From positions 434,001 to 498,000 of the forward strand of contig NZ_CP014136.1 in the NCBI RefSeq assembly GCF_002291425.1: 64,000 nucleotides of DNA, given 5' to 3'. Both the position numbers and the translations under genes were made by a program. Below, piece by piece: positions 26,394 through 34,462 of this stretch. Positions within the stretch are counted from its first letter, which is position 1. Each line of letters begins with the position of its first letter. The stretch is from Gibbsiella quercinecans (GTDB lineage Bacteria; Pseudomonadota; Gammaproteobacteria; Enterobacterales; Enterobacteriaceae). The notes beneath the pieces are model-generated. The model had not been told where the DNA came from, searched no databases, and saw nothing but the letters and a program-made list of their open reading frames with translations.

Positions 26394-26427
26394 TTTCGTG
26401 GTGCAATCTGTGCCACGAAATGGCACA
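26394..26427. promoter_or_regulatory. Nested palindromes upstream of rpiR
   Basis: TTTCGTGG (26394-26401) pairs with CCACGAAA (26413-26420), and TGTGCCA (26409-26415) pairs with TGGCACA (26421-26427) around CGAAA. Two overlapping perfect inverted repeats just upstream of the operon make good candidate RpiR operators. A GTGGCAC-AGA-TTGCA string here resembles -24/-12 but is 2 bp too short. Confidence 0.5.
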
Positions 26428-26734
26428 AATGTTTTATTAATTAATAATCAAAGAAACACCTGTACCAACATTAAGCAAAGCGTGGGCCAAACCCATACTG
26501 ACAAAAAGGATTTTTTTATTAACTTGATAAATAATGCTTTTATTCTTTTACGCGAAAGGAAAAATACGCATGGCGAAGCGGAAAGGAAGACAACAAAACA
26601 ATTATGGTGCAAATTCCGCGCGCAGCGCACCACAATGAAGCTAAAGGAGCAGCGAGGAAACCACACTAAACCAAGCCATTTTACTGATTCCTGGCTAACG
26701 GCAACGTTTATCTGCGGGGATGAAGCGCCATGTC

Positions 26735-27046
26735 GCCGGAGGTTGATCGCTGAGATCTGTCTGGCCACACGGCGGCAAGTTGAAAGGCGAAAGCGTGGCG
26801 CGTATTGCTTTCCTGCGGCAAATTCTCGAAGAAGGCCGCGCCAAACGTTTGGCGCCGCTGCCATGGGACTGCCATTGGGATAGCTCAATCGTCATCAGCG
26901 AGGCAACTGGGGGCTGTTCTATTTTGGCGATATTGCCCAAGCTATAAAATGATGACTCTGCCGGCAGAAAACACGCAGTGGAAAGCTGGCATCATCGGCT
27001 CCTGGGCGATGACCATCACCCCGCTACCCGGCATTTTAAAAAGATA
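26735..27046 (+). pseudogene. Decayed C-terminal fragment of a DUF5605/DUF4038-type glycoside hydrolase
   Basis: Plus-strand fragments read GESVARIAFLRQILEEGRA..LAPLPWD, then in another frame GNWGLFYFGDIAQA, then KAGIIGSWAMTITPLPG. These match in order the C-terminal part of bacterial putative glycoside hydrolases of the DUF4038/DUF5605 type as I remember them (ARIAFLRQILE, YYLFYFG, DTWNMTITPLPG). At least one frameshift and a stop (about 26949) break the frame, and no 5' part is recognisable upstream. The remaining upstream sequence (26428-26734) shows no gene. Confidence 0.5.
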
Positions 27047-27050
27047 AAAA

Positions 27051-28001
27051 TCATTCTTTGATCAGTGAACGGGCCGTTGGATAATCGGTTATCAAAACAT
27101 CGATATAATCGCCCTGGAGCGCGCCGCGAATCGCGTTGCTTTTTTCCACGCCCCCGGCTAATGCAATCACATGTTGGCAACTGTGAATTTGCGCCAGCTC
27201 CATACCGATAACCGGATCTTCATCAGCGCTTAATACCGGTTTGCCGCTGGCATCGTAGTAATGTAAACAGATATCCCCTACCGCACCGCGTTCGGCCAGC
27301 AGTTGGAGCATCTCTTCGTTGTAGTAGTTACCGGAGTTTTTCAACAACTGCGAGGGTTCCAGCACCCCAATACCGACAATCGCCACATCCACTTGCGCAA
27401 ATTTGTCCACCACGGCCGCCACATCCGGGCTATTAACCAGCCGGGTTCGTTCATCAACGGAATGTTCAATACTTTGCGAGGGCAGTAACCATGCCGGGCA
27501 AGCGAGATGCGCCGCCAGTTGCTGGGTGAGGATCGTTGCCTGAACGTTGCCGTTTGGCCCAACGCCGCCTAAAAGCTGAATAACCCCCGCCGCATGAATG
27601 TTCTGCGGGTGCATTTCATCCACCATGCAGCGAATCGTACCGCTCCAGGAGGAGATCCCAACCAGATCTTCCGGGCGTAAACGTGTTTCAACATAATGCG
27701 CAGCTGCACTGCCAATGGCACGCTTGATTTGCTCACTGCCGGCATTATCCCCCACGTCCACAACGACCGCCTGGCGAATCCCAAAGCGTTGTTCAATGGC
27801 TTTTTCCAGCTCGACAAATATGTTGGTCGGTTGTACGACGGTGATTTTCACCAGCCCTTCTTTCTGGCAACGCGTCAACGCTCTTGAGACAAAAGATTGC
27901 GACAGGTGCAGTAATGAAGCTATCTCCGACTGTTTTTTGTTCTCGCTGTAGTAAAGTGTGGCGATCTTCACCAGCAAACGCTGTTCATCCTGTTTCGACA
28001 T
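27051..28001 (-). CDS. SorC-family sugar-binding transcriptional regulator
   Basis: 316 aa. N-terminal HTH (about 20-45) with KKQSEIASLLHLSQSFVSRAL; C-terminal SorC sugar-phosphate effector domain with VGIGVLEPS and GVEKSNAIRGAL. I chose ATG 28001, preceded by AAGGGG 7 nt upstream; an upstream in-frame ATG (28040) lacks this. It is divergent from the split transketolase genes and probably controls them and the FGGY kinase through the TGAATATATATTCA sites. The DeoR/LsrR/SorC group responds to phosphorylated sugars. Confidence 0.9.
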   Translation of the reverse strand: MSKQDEQRLLVKIATLYYSENKKQSEIASLLHLSQSFVSRALTRCQKEGLVKITVVQPTNIFVELEKAIEQRFGIRQAVVVDVGDNAGSEQIKRAIGSAAAHYVETRLRPEDLVGISSWSGTIRCMVDEMHPQNIHAAGVIQLLGGVGPNGNVQATILTQQLAAHLACPAWLLPSQSIEHSVDERTRLVNSPDVAAVVDKFAQVDVAIVGIGVLEPSQLLKNSGNYYNEEMLQLLAERGAVGDICLHYYDASGKPVLSADEDPVIGMELAQIHSCQHVIALAGGVEKSNAIRGALQGDYIDVLITDYPTARSLIKE

Positions 28002-28185
28002 GGCATTCCCCTTGGATTCATGTTTGTTATTTTTATTCATCGCTGAATAGATAACAAGCGCGTATCCCTTCCACCTCTTTATTCAAATGTGATCGTTTTC
28101 TCCTTTTTTAGAAAATTGCCGGTACAAGTCGTAGACAAACCCGGCAACAGAGCCTATCTTACCCCTATGAATAATAAATCAGTAG

Positions 28186-28199
28186 TGAATATATATTCA
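28186..28199. promoter_or_regulatory. SorC-type operator copy 1
   Basis: TGAATATATATTCA, a perfect 14-bp palindrome, lies 118 bp upstream of the transketolase N-subunit start. It is identical to the copy at 30268. Confidence 0.65.
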
Positions 28200-28273
28200 G
28201 AGCAATACGCAATCACCTGTTCTGTCAGCGTGTTAGCAATATCAGAACAGCCGAGGCTCTTTTTCACCCTGAT

Positions 28274-28287
28274 TGAATATTTATTCA
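28274..28287. promoter_or_regulatory. SorC-type operator copy 2
   Basis: TGAATATTTATTCA differs from copies 1 and 3 by one base and is centred 88 bp downstream of copy 1, about eight helical turns, a spacing compatible with cooperative binding or looping. It ends 29 bp before the start codon. Confidence 0.6.
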
Positions 28288-28316
28288 TAACGGCATTTAC
28301 ATTCAAGAGGTGTTCT

Positions 28317-29147
28317 ATGAATCCGTTTTCGCTCTCCATCGCGGCGTTAGAAAAGAAAGCACGATCGATCCGCCGCCGTATCATTGTGTTAAACGCTGAA
28401 AGCCCTGCCGGTGGGCACACTGGCGCAGACCTGTCGCAGGTTGAACTGCTTACTGCGCTCTACTTCCGCATCCTTAACTGCTCGCCGCAACTGCAAAACA
28501 GTGAAGAGCGGGATATTTACATCCAGTCCAAAGGGCATGCCGTGGGCGGTTATTATTGCGTTCTGGCAGAAGCAGGATTTATCCCAACAGATTGGCTCGC
28601 CACTTATCAGCATGCCGACTCGCACTTGCCGGGGCACCCGGTGCGCCACAAAACGCCGGGCATTGAATTAAATACCGGCGCATTGGGCCACGGGCTGCCC
28701 GTTGCAGTTGGTATCGCGCTGGCGGCCAAACGCGATAACAGCCAGCGCCGTGTCTTCGTCGTGACCGGCGATGGCGAACTGGCGGAAGGCAGCAACTGGG
28801 AAGCCGCGCTGGTCGCCGCCCATTATCAGTTGGATAACCTCATCATTATTAATGATAAAAATAACCTTCAGTTGGCAGGCCCAACCAAAGACATTATGAA
28901 TACCGATCCGCTAGATGAAAAATGGCGCGCTTTTGGCATAGAAGTCACTGAATGTAAAGGGAATGATATGGCCGACGTGGTCAATACGCTGGAAGGTCTG
29001 CAACCCAATGGCAAGCCACACGTCATTATCGCGCATACCACCAAGGGCGCAGGCGTTTCCTTTATACAAGGGCGCCCCGAATGGCACCACCGCGTACCAA
29101 AAGGCGAAGAGATTGAACTGGCGCTGGAGGAACTGAAAGATGAGTAA
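28317..29147 (+). CDS. Transketolase N-terminal subunit (split enzyme)
   Basis: 276 aa covering only the ThDP-pyrophosphate-binding half. It has GHTGADLSQVELL, the ThDP/Mg motif GDGELAEGSNWEAA...NDKNN, and GIELNTGALGHGL. ATG 28317 has AAGAGG 6 nt upstream; the frame runs open further upstream without one. It overlaps the C-terminal subunit gene by 8 bp, so subunits are coupled. Split transketolases transfer C2 units in dedicated sugar pathways, for example apulose-4-phosphate transketolase AptAB of D-apiose catabolism. That assignment is possible but not proven. Confidence 0.9.
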   Translation: MNPFSLSIAALEKKARSIRRRIIVLNAESPAGGHTGADLSQVELLTALYFRILNCSPQLQNSEERDIYIQSKGHAVGGYYCVLAEAGFIPTDWLATYQHADSHLPGHPVRHKTPGIELNTGALGHGLPVAVGIALAAKRDNSQRRVFVVTGDGELAEGSNWEAALVAAHYQLDNLIIINDKNNLQLAGPTKDIMNTDPLDEKWRAFGIEVTECKGNDMADVVNTLEGLQPNGKPHVIIAHTTKGAGVSFIQGRPEWHHRVPKGEEIELALEELKDE

Positions 29148-30093
29148 TAACGCACATCTCGCCGATGTCATGGTGAATGCATTTATTGATGCCGTTGAGC
29201 GCGGCGTGGATCTGGTGCCGGTAGTGGCCGATTCAACATCAACCGCCAAAATATCGCCGTTTATCAAGCAATATCCAGAGCGCCTGGTTAACGTCGGCAT
29301 TGCCGAACAAGCGTTGGTCGGCACCGCCGCGGGGCTGGCGCTGGGCGGTAAAGTTGCCGTCACCTGTAATGCCGCGCCCTTTTTAATCTCCCGCGCCAAC
29401 GAACAAATTAAAGTTGATGTCTGCTACAACAACACCAACGTAAAACTGTTTGGCCTCAACGCCGGCGCCAGCTACGGACCACTGGCCAGCACGCACCACA
29501 GTATTGATGATATTTCCGTCATGCGCGGCTTTGGCAACATTGAAATATACGCGCCGTCCAGCCCGCTGGAATGCCGGCAGATTATCGATTACGCGCTGGC
29601 GCACGTTGGCCCGGTATATATCCGTCTTGATGGGAAAGCGCTGCCTGAACTGCACGATGAAAACTACCAGTTTACGCCAGGCCAGATTGACGTCCTGCGC
29701 CAGGGCCACGATGTCGCATTGGTCGCCATGGGCTCAACCGTGCACGAAATCGTCACCGCGGCGGCACAACTGGCGGAGCACGGTATTGAAGCCACGGTGA
29801 TCAATGTGCCTTCCATTCGCCCATGCAATACCGCGCAACTGCTGGAAATCCTCAAACCGCATCAGGCCGTGGTCAGCGTAGAAGAGCATAACATTAACGG
29901 CGGCGTCGGCAGCCTGGTAGCAGAAGTTCTTGCCGAGGCGGGTTGCGCAATTCCATTACGCCGCCTGGGCATTGCGAACGGCGGGTATGCCATCGCCGGC
30001 GATCGTGCGGCAACGCGCGCCCATCATGAAATAGATGCCGCCGGCATCGTGAAAAATGCCACCGCCCTGCTTCAGGCGCAGGCAAAAAAATAA
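29140..30093 (+). CDS. Transketolase C-terminal subunit (split enzyme)
   Basis: 317 aa with the pyrimidine-binding domain (about 1-165; NVGIAEQALVGTAAGLA holds the cofactor-activating Glu) and the C-terminal transketolase domain (about 185-310; VALVAMGSTVHEI, VEEHNINGGVGSLVAE). It complements the preceding subunit. Followed by a 260-bp intergenic region with a third SorC-type operator and the kinase gene. Confidence 0.9.
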   Translation: MSNNAHLADVMVNAFIDAVERGVDLVPVVADSTSTAKISPFIKQYPERLVNVGIAEQALVGTAAGLALGGKVAVTCNAAPFLISRANEQIKVDVCYNNTNVKLFGLNAGASYGPLASTHHSIDDISVMRGFGNIEIYAPSSPLECRQIIDYALAHVGPVYIRLDGKALPELHDENYQFTPGQIDVLRQGHDVALVAMGSTVHEIVTAAAQLAEHGIEATVINVPSIRPCNTAQLLEILKPHQAVVSVEEHNINGGVGSLVAEVLAEAGCAIPLRRLGIANGGYAIAGDRAATRAHHEIDAAGIVKNATALLQAQAKK

Positions 30094-30205
30094 CAAGATT
30101 ACCCGGTGACAATAGGTTCGGGTTTTGACCTCCAGCGAGCGTCTTGGCCTGCCGAGCAAGGCACCGTTGACAGGGCAATCATCCAAGGGCGAACGATTGA
30201 GGCGA

Positions 30206-30225
30206 GACAAACAGGGATGTTTGTC
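30206..30225. repeat. Hairpin within a probable dispersed intergenic repeat
   Basis: GACAAACA-GGGA-TGTTTGTC is a perfect 8-bp stem in the 30094-30267 non-coding stretch between transketolase and kinase. A degenerate relative, GAGACAAACAGGGTGTTT, occurs near 38882. The stretch could end the transketolase transcript, but no U-run follows. Confidence 0.45.
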
Positions 30226-30267
30226 GTAACCGGGTCTCCGGCCCTGACAATTATACACAATCGCCAC

Positions 30268-30281
30268 TGAATATATATTCA
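30268..30281. promoter_or_regulatory. SorC-type operator copy 3
   Basis: TGAATATATATTCA, identical to the site at 28186, lies 74 bp upstream of the FGGY kinase. It suggests the kinase has its own promoter under the same regulator. Confidence 0.65.
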
Positions 30282-30354
30282 TTAAAAACATCAAGGGCGA
30301 CAGCCAGCGAAGCTGACTGACATTAACAATTCAAATATGATTTGGAGAAAACCT

Positions 30355-31872
30355 ATGTCAGCTGTAAATAATATTATTATTGCCCTTGATGAGGGAACCA
30401 CAAACGCCAAAGCCGTGGCCCTGGACGGCGAAGGTAACGTCTTGTGTAAATTCTCTCAGGCATTATCGATCCAAACCCCACGCGAAGGATGGATAGAGCA
30501 ATCAGGAGAGATGCTGATCGCGGCATCAACGAAAGTCATTGCCCAGGCGATTGATTTTGTCGGTTCAGAAAGAGTGGCCGCACTGGCCATCAGCAACCAG
30601 CGTGAAACGGCCATTGGCTGGTATCGCGGCAATGGCAAGCCGCTAAACGCGGCAATAACCTGGCAATGTTCCAGAACCTCAGAGTATTGCGAGAGCATTC
30701 GTAAAGATCAGCTCGAAAAAAATATAAAATCCGCCACCGGCCTCCCCGTCGCCCCGCTATTTTCAGGTTCCAAGATGCGCTGGCTACTGGATTCGACACC
30801 GAATGGTTACTCGCTTGCCGCAAAAGGCGAAATTTGCCTTGGTACCATTGATGCCTGGCTACTCTGGAACTTGACCGGAGGGAAATCTTTTTACTGCGAT
30901 TATTCTAACGCCTCAAGAACCCAGCTACTGAATATTCATACCGGTGAATGGGATCCTGAAATGCTCTCCATTTTTCAGATCCCGGAAGCTGCATTACCTG
31001 AAGTAAAACCCTCCAGCAGCCATTTTGGCGTTACCAAAGGATTAAGCGGCATTCCTGACAATATCCCCGTGCTTGCGATGATCGGCGATTCTCATGCCGC
31101 TTTATTTGGCCATGCCTTAGGGGAACTCGGTTGTGTTAAAGCCACCTATGGCACCGGTTCCTCTGTCATGGCGCCGGTTAAATCCGCTCAGTGTGATATT
31201 GATTCGCTTGCAACCACTATCGCCTGGCATGATGGCAATGAAATCGTCTATGGCCTTGAAGGCAATATCCCACATACTGGCGATGCCGTGGCATGGATGG
31301 CAGACAGCACGGGGTTAAGCGAACTCCCCGCCGATGAATTATCACACGAATTAAGCACGTTGCCGGCTTCCGTCGAATCGACGATGGGGGTCTATTTCGT
31401 TCCCGCGCTCACGGGCCTTGGGGCACCCTGGTGGGACGAGAACGCCAGGGGGTTAATTTGCGGCTTAAGCCGGGGGATAAAACGGGCGCATCTGATTCGC
31501 GCCGCACTGGAATCCATCACCTACCAAATTGCCGATGTCGTCATCGCGATGCGTCAGCATTCAGATTTTACCCTGAATGCACTGATGGTTGATGGCGGAC
31601 CAACAAAAAATAACTGGTTAATGCAATACCAGGCAGATCTGCTCGGCTGCCCGGTAATGCGCAGCGATATTGCTGAACTTTCTGCCATTGGCGCCGCACT
31701 GTTGGCCAGAAAAGCCCTCGATGGTTCAACGTCTGACGAGCTTCGCCCTTTACTTTCTCAACATACTCAGTTCCGTCCGAATATGGAACGCCATGGGCGT
31801 TTACAAAAGCGCTGGCGTGAATGGCAGAACGCCGTGGAACGCACACTCTGGAAATCAGGATTAAATAAATAA
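30355..31872 (+). CDS. FGGY-family carbohydrate kinase
   Basis: 505 aa. The N-terminal ATPase-fold domain starts IIALDEGTTNAKAVALD (phosphate-1), with NQRETAIGW and the family-typical GTIDAWLLWNL. The C-terminal domain has YGTGSSVM and the adenosine-region motif MVDGGPTKNNWLMQYQADLL. The layout is glycerol/xylulose-kinase-like. ATG 30355 follows GGAG at 7 nt. Predicted to phosphorylate the ketose whose phosphate the split transketolase cleaves. No isomerase or transporter for the sugar remains nearby; sequence after the stop is rearranged. Confidence 0.9.
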   Translation: MSAVNNIIIALDEGTTNAKAVALDGEGNVLCKFSQALSIQTPREGWIEQSGEMLIAASTKVIAQAIDFVGSERVAALAISNQRETAIGWYRGNGKPLNAAITWQCSRTSEYCESIRKDQLEKNIKSATGLPVAPLFSGSKMRWLLDSTPNGYSLAAKGEICLGTIDAWLLWNLTGGKSFYCDYSNASRTQLLNIHTGEWDPEMLSIFQIPEAALPEVKPSSSHFGVTKGLSGIPDNIPVLAMIGDSHAALFGHALGELGCVKATYGTGSSVMAPVKSAQCDIDSLATTIAWHDGNEIVYGLEGNIPHTGDAVAWMADSTGLSELPADELSHELSTLPASVESTMGVYFVPALTGLGAPWWDENARGLICGLSRGIKRAHLIRAALESITYQIADVVIAMRQHSDFTLNALMVDGGPTKNNWLMQYQADLLGCPVMRSDIAELSAIGAALLARKALDGSTSDELRPLLSQHTQFRPNMERHGRLQKRWREWQNAVERTLWKSGLNK

Positions 31873-31904
31873 CACACAAAGGACATAAACATGATAGCTA
31901 TAGC

Positions 31905-32368
31905 AGGATTCCCCGGAATACTCAGCGCCGCCCACACCTCATTATGCTGACCAATCAGCTGTGGCGCCGTCGCATAAATTCGGTTTGAGGTTGTATGAGC
32001 GTCGGAAGCGACGGTAATGGCATAACCTTGGCTGGCGCCGACTTTTATTGTCGTATCTAAACAATAATCCGTCGCGCAGCCGCAGATTACGAAGTTATTG
32101 GTGCCCAGTTGGCTAAGTATACATCTGTCAGTTTCGTGTTCCAGAAGGCATCACACGCCGTTTTATTAACATAAATCGCCCCATTCGGCTGTTCAAGCTC
32201 CGGCAAAATTTGCCATAACTCGCTGCCTTCGACCATTTCGCCTTCAATATGTTGAATAAATATCGTCCGACCCGCCGCTGCTATCAGCTGATTGATCAAA
32301 TTAGCTTTACCTTCCCGGTCATGGCGCGGCGTAGCGAATACGCCGTTTTGCATATCAACAACGATCAT
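31905..32368 (-). pseudogene. Frameshifted isochorismatase-family cysteine hydrolase
   Basis: From ATG 32368 the frame reads MIVVDMQNGVFATPR (catalytic Asp) to TKLTDVYLA and is then out of frame. One base later the other frame continues VICGCATDYCLDTTIKVGAS and VASDAHTT, the family's catalytic-Cys region. A single base loss near 32100 (TTAGCCAACTGGG for expected TTAGCCCAACTGGG) explains the break. The start also looks shifted by one base (ATGAAGCTATG). The 3' end dissolves into the kinase 3' flank about 31905. The gene is inactive. Confidence 0.7.
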
Positions 32369-32401
32369 AGCTTCATTTTATACGCTTTCCCATCCCCCCT
32401 C

Positions 32402-32423
32402 TGTCAGGATAGATGGCACCCCC
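32402..32423 (+). repeat. IS left inverted repeat
   Basis: Twenty of 22 bases match the complement of 33980-34001. Confidence 0.9.
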
Positions 32424-32458
32424 TATCGAAAACACTAATGACAAGATGGGACCCGATC

Positions 32459-32941
32459 GTGAAACGTATTTCACCAGAACGTAAATCAGCCGCACTGGCT
32501 AAATTACTGCCGCCCTACAACATGACCGTCACCGCAGTTGCACAGATGGAAGGGATATCAGAAGCTACCCTCTATAACTGGCGTAACAAGGCGAAAACAG
32601 AGGGAATACCGGTGCCGGGTGCAGACAAAACCACAGACCAATGGTCAGCCGATGCCCGGCTGGCAGTGATTATCGAAACCGCCACACTCAGTGAAGCGGA
32701 ACTGGCGCAATACTGCCGTAAGAAAGGGATTTATCCTGAGCAGATTAGTCAGTGGAAACAAGGATTTTTGCAGGTATCTTCGCCTAATGATAAAGCCGCG
32801 CTCAGACAAAGCCAGAAAGAAGTCAAGCAACTGAAACGCGAACTGGTTCGTAAGGAAAAGGCGCTGGCGGAGGCGGCAGCGATACTGGTGCTCCGAAAGC
32901 AGTTGCGGGACTTCTACGGGGAAACCGACGAGGACGACTGA
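32459..32941 (+). CDS. IS transposase OrfA (HTH protein)
   Basis: 160 aa from GTG 32459 (GGGA about 7 nt upstream; an in-frame ATG at 32438 is the alternative). A HTH region reads MTVTAVAQMEGISEATLYNW, and a C-terminal coiled-coil/leucine-rich helix (QSQKEVKQLKRELVRKEKAL) should allow oligomerisation. It binds IS ends. Its stop (TGA 32939-32941) overlaps the orfB frame, so frameshifting or coupling may make an OrfAB fusion. Confidence 0.85.
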   Translation: MKRISPERKSAALAKLLPPYNMTVTAVAQMEGISEATLYNWRNKAKTEGIPVPGADKTTDQWSADARLAVIIETATLSEAELAQYCRKKGIYPEQISQWKQGFLQVSSPNDKAALRQSQKEVKQLKRELVRKEKALAEAAAILVLRKQLRDFYGETDEDD

Positions 32942-32967
32942 CATCCGGCACAGAGCGACAGGTCCTG

Positions 32968-33972
32968 GTGGGTTATGTGCGCGAAGCGATGGTGTCAGGC
33001 GCTCGGTTGTCGGTGTCGCTCACTGAAGCCGGATTAAGTGAACGGACATGGCGGCGTTGGCAAATCTCGATGGAGGACAAGCGTGCCAGCTCAGTCAGAC
33101 CCTCGCCGGCGAACCGGCTAAGTGCGCAAGAAGAGCAACAGATACTGGCGGTGTGCCATCAACCCGCGTATGCCAGCCTGCCCCCGTCACAAATCGTGCC
33201 GGAGCTGGCTGATAACGGGATTTATCTGGCGAGTGAATCAACCTTCTACCGTGTGCTGCGTCGGCATGGAGAAGCGCATCGCAGGGGACGACAGCGAGCG
33301 GCACAGAAAGTCACCCCGGCAACGACCTGGCAGGCCAGTGGGCCGAATCAGGTGTGGACATGGGATATCACATGGCTCCCGTCAACCGTGAAGGGACGCT
33401 GGTTTTACCTGTATCTGGTGGAAGACCTCTTCAGCCGAAAAATCGTGGGATATGAAGTGCATGAAGCAGAAAGTGGCGAGCAGGCAGCCGCCCTGATACA
33501 GCGCACGGTACGTCGGGAAGGATGCTGGCAATGTCCGCCGGTGCTGCATGCGGATAATGGGGCGGCGATGAAGTCACAGACGTTGCAGATGAAGCTGCAT
33601 GAGTTGGCAATAACGCCATCTCACAGCCGGCCAAGGGTCAGTAACGATAATGCCTATGTGGAGTCGCTGTTCAGGACGCTGAAATATGTGCCGCAGTGGC
33701 CGTCATCGGGGTTCGACAAGTTAGATGATGCGCGTGAATGGGTAGAGAGTTTTACCCGGTGGTATAACGAAACGCATCGACATAGCGGCATCAGGTATGT
33801 AACGCCAGGCCAACGGCACCGTGGTGAAGATGGCACGGTGCTGAAGAAGCGGGATGACGTGTACCAGATGGCAAAAGCGCAACGACCTGAACGCTGGTCT
33901 GGCAGGACACGGAACTGGCAACCGATAGGCGAGGTAATGTTGAATCCAGAGCGGGAAAAACAGGCAGCCTAA
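32968..33972 (+). CDS. IS transposase OrfB (DDE integrase core)
   Basis: 334 aa from GTG 32968; the frame is open back to CTG 32938, which overlaps the orfA stop. An HTH_21-like N-terminal region (about 40-95) precedes the rve catalytic core with all three acidic residues: Asp in QVWTWDITW, Asp in VLHADNGAAM, Glu in NAYVESLFRTLKY. The frame is intact, so the element may still be active. Confidence 0.9.
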   Translation: MGYVREAMVSGARLSVSLTEAGLSERTWRRWQISMEDKRASSVRPSPANRLSAQEEQQILAVCHQPAYASLPPSQIVPELADNGIYLASESTFYRVLRRHGEAHRRGRQRAAQKVTPATTWQASGPNQVWTWDITWLPSTVKGRWFYLYLVEDLFSRKIVGYEVHEAESGEQAAALIQRTVRREGCWQCPPVLHADNGAAMKSQTLQMKLHELAITPSHSRPRVSNDNAYVESLFRTLKYVPQWPSSGFDKLDDAREWVESFTRWYNETHRHSGIRYVTPGQRHRGEDGTVLKKRDDVYQMAKAQRPERWSGRTRNWQPIGEVMLNPEREKQAA

Positions 33973-33979
33973 ATTAACC

Positions 33980-34001
33980 GGGGGTGCCAACTATCTTGAC
34001 A
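33980..34001 (-). repeat. IS right inverted repeat
   Basis: The complement of this stretch matches the left end at 20 of 22 positions and sits 7 bp after the orfB stop. Confidence 0.9.
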
Positions 34002-34039
34002 CTTACCGCATCGGTTACACCCAAACAGAGAATCTATTT

Positions 34040-34072
34040 TATCCCCTTCCTACTTCAAGTTGCAGGTGTGTT
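34040..34072. repeat. Truncated copy of the palindromic repeat
   Basis: TATCCCCTTCCTACTTCAAG and following TTGCAGGTGTGTT match the complement of the right arm of the repeat at 10236-10355 at all but one position over 33 bases. The left arm and core are missing, consistent with a deletion at the IS border. Confidence 0.65.
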
Positions 34073-34172
34073 CCACGTATGGCATTTGTTTGCCAGGCTA
34101 CTGCCTAAAGCGGACCAGGCTCTACGCAATGCCGTGCAATTACTGAATGACGCATTCCCCGCTGAATCATAG

Positions 34173-34313
34173 ATGAAACGTCAATATTTCAAACAGCCGG
34201 AAGCGGCAACGCCGCAGGATATTAGCGCCGCCTTAGCGGGTATTTTTGCGGTGCTGATAGCGTCTCTTTCTGCATTGAACAACAAGCTGGTCGACATTCT
34301 GTCGACCAGCTAA
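34173..34313 (+). CDS. Small hypothetical ORF, 46 aa
   Basis: ATG 34173 to TAA 34313 encodes MKRQYFKQPEAATPQDIS followed by a hydrophobic stretch (about 20-36, LAGIFAVLIASLSAL), so possibly a single membrane segment. It begins directly after the stop of a preceding open frame (ending NDAFPAES, from about 34070) and its last codons lie in a terminator stem. I cannot identify either frame; they may be the 3' end of a gene truncated by the IS-linked rearrangement. The remainder (34321-34462) holds no recognisable gene. Confidence 0.3.
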   Translation: MKRQYFKQPEAATPQDISAALAGIFAVLIASLSALNNKLVDILSTS

Positions 34314-34320
34314 ATTTTTA
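34285..34320 (+). terminator. Intrinsic terminator
   Basis: AGCTGGTCGACA-TTC-TGTCGACCAGCT is a perfect 12-bp stem followed by AAATTTTTA. It ends the small plus-strand ORF. Confidence 0.75.
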
Positions 34321-34462
34321 GCTACCTGGCGCTGGCAACCTGCAAAATTCATCGGTAAAACACCCCATCGTGAGCCCGCAGAATGAACGCCACCACCCTA
34401 TTATTCCTTTTCGGGCAGATGCGCATCTGCTGCGACAAATCACTCACCGTTCGGGAGAAGAC

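Larger units (their letters stand above)
32402..34001 (+). mobile_element. IS3-like insertion sequence, complete, 1600 bp
   Basis: Terminal inverted repeats of 22 bp (20 matches) bound two transposase frames: left TGTCAGGATAGATGGCACCC and right end complementary to TGTCAAGATAGTTGGCACCC. Ends are TG...CA. Flanks show no obvious target duplication (CTC left, CTT right), suggesting recombination after insertion. It inserted just upstream of the broken isochorismatase gene. Family inferred from a two-ORF layout with a DDE integrase-core orfB; subgroup not determined. Confidence 0.9.

Noticed and set aside
26395-26415. Minus-strand TGGCAC-AGA-TTGCA as a sigma-54 promoter for the rpiR operon
   Set aside because: The spacing between GG and GC is 10 bp rather than 12, which sigma-54 does not tolerate; better explained by the palindromes.
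26398-26883. Overlapping open frames on both strands after rpiR
   Set aside because: No ribosome sites; they cross the decayed hydrolase fragment in the wrong frames.
29956-30294. 112-codon minus-strand frame
   Set aside because: It spans the transketolase 3' end and a repeat-like hairpin region. No domain or ribosome site.
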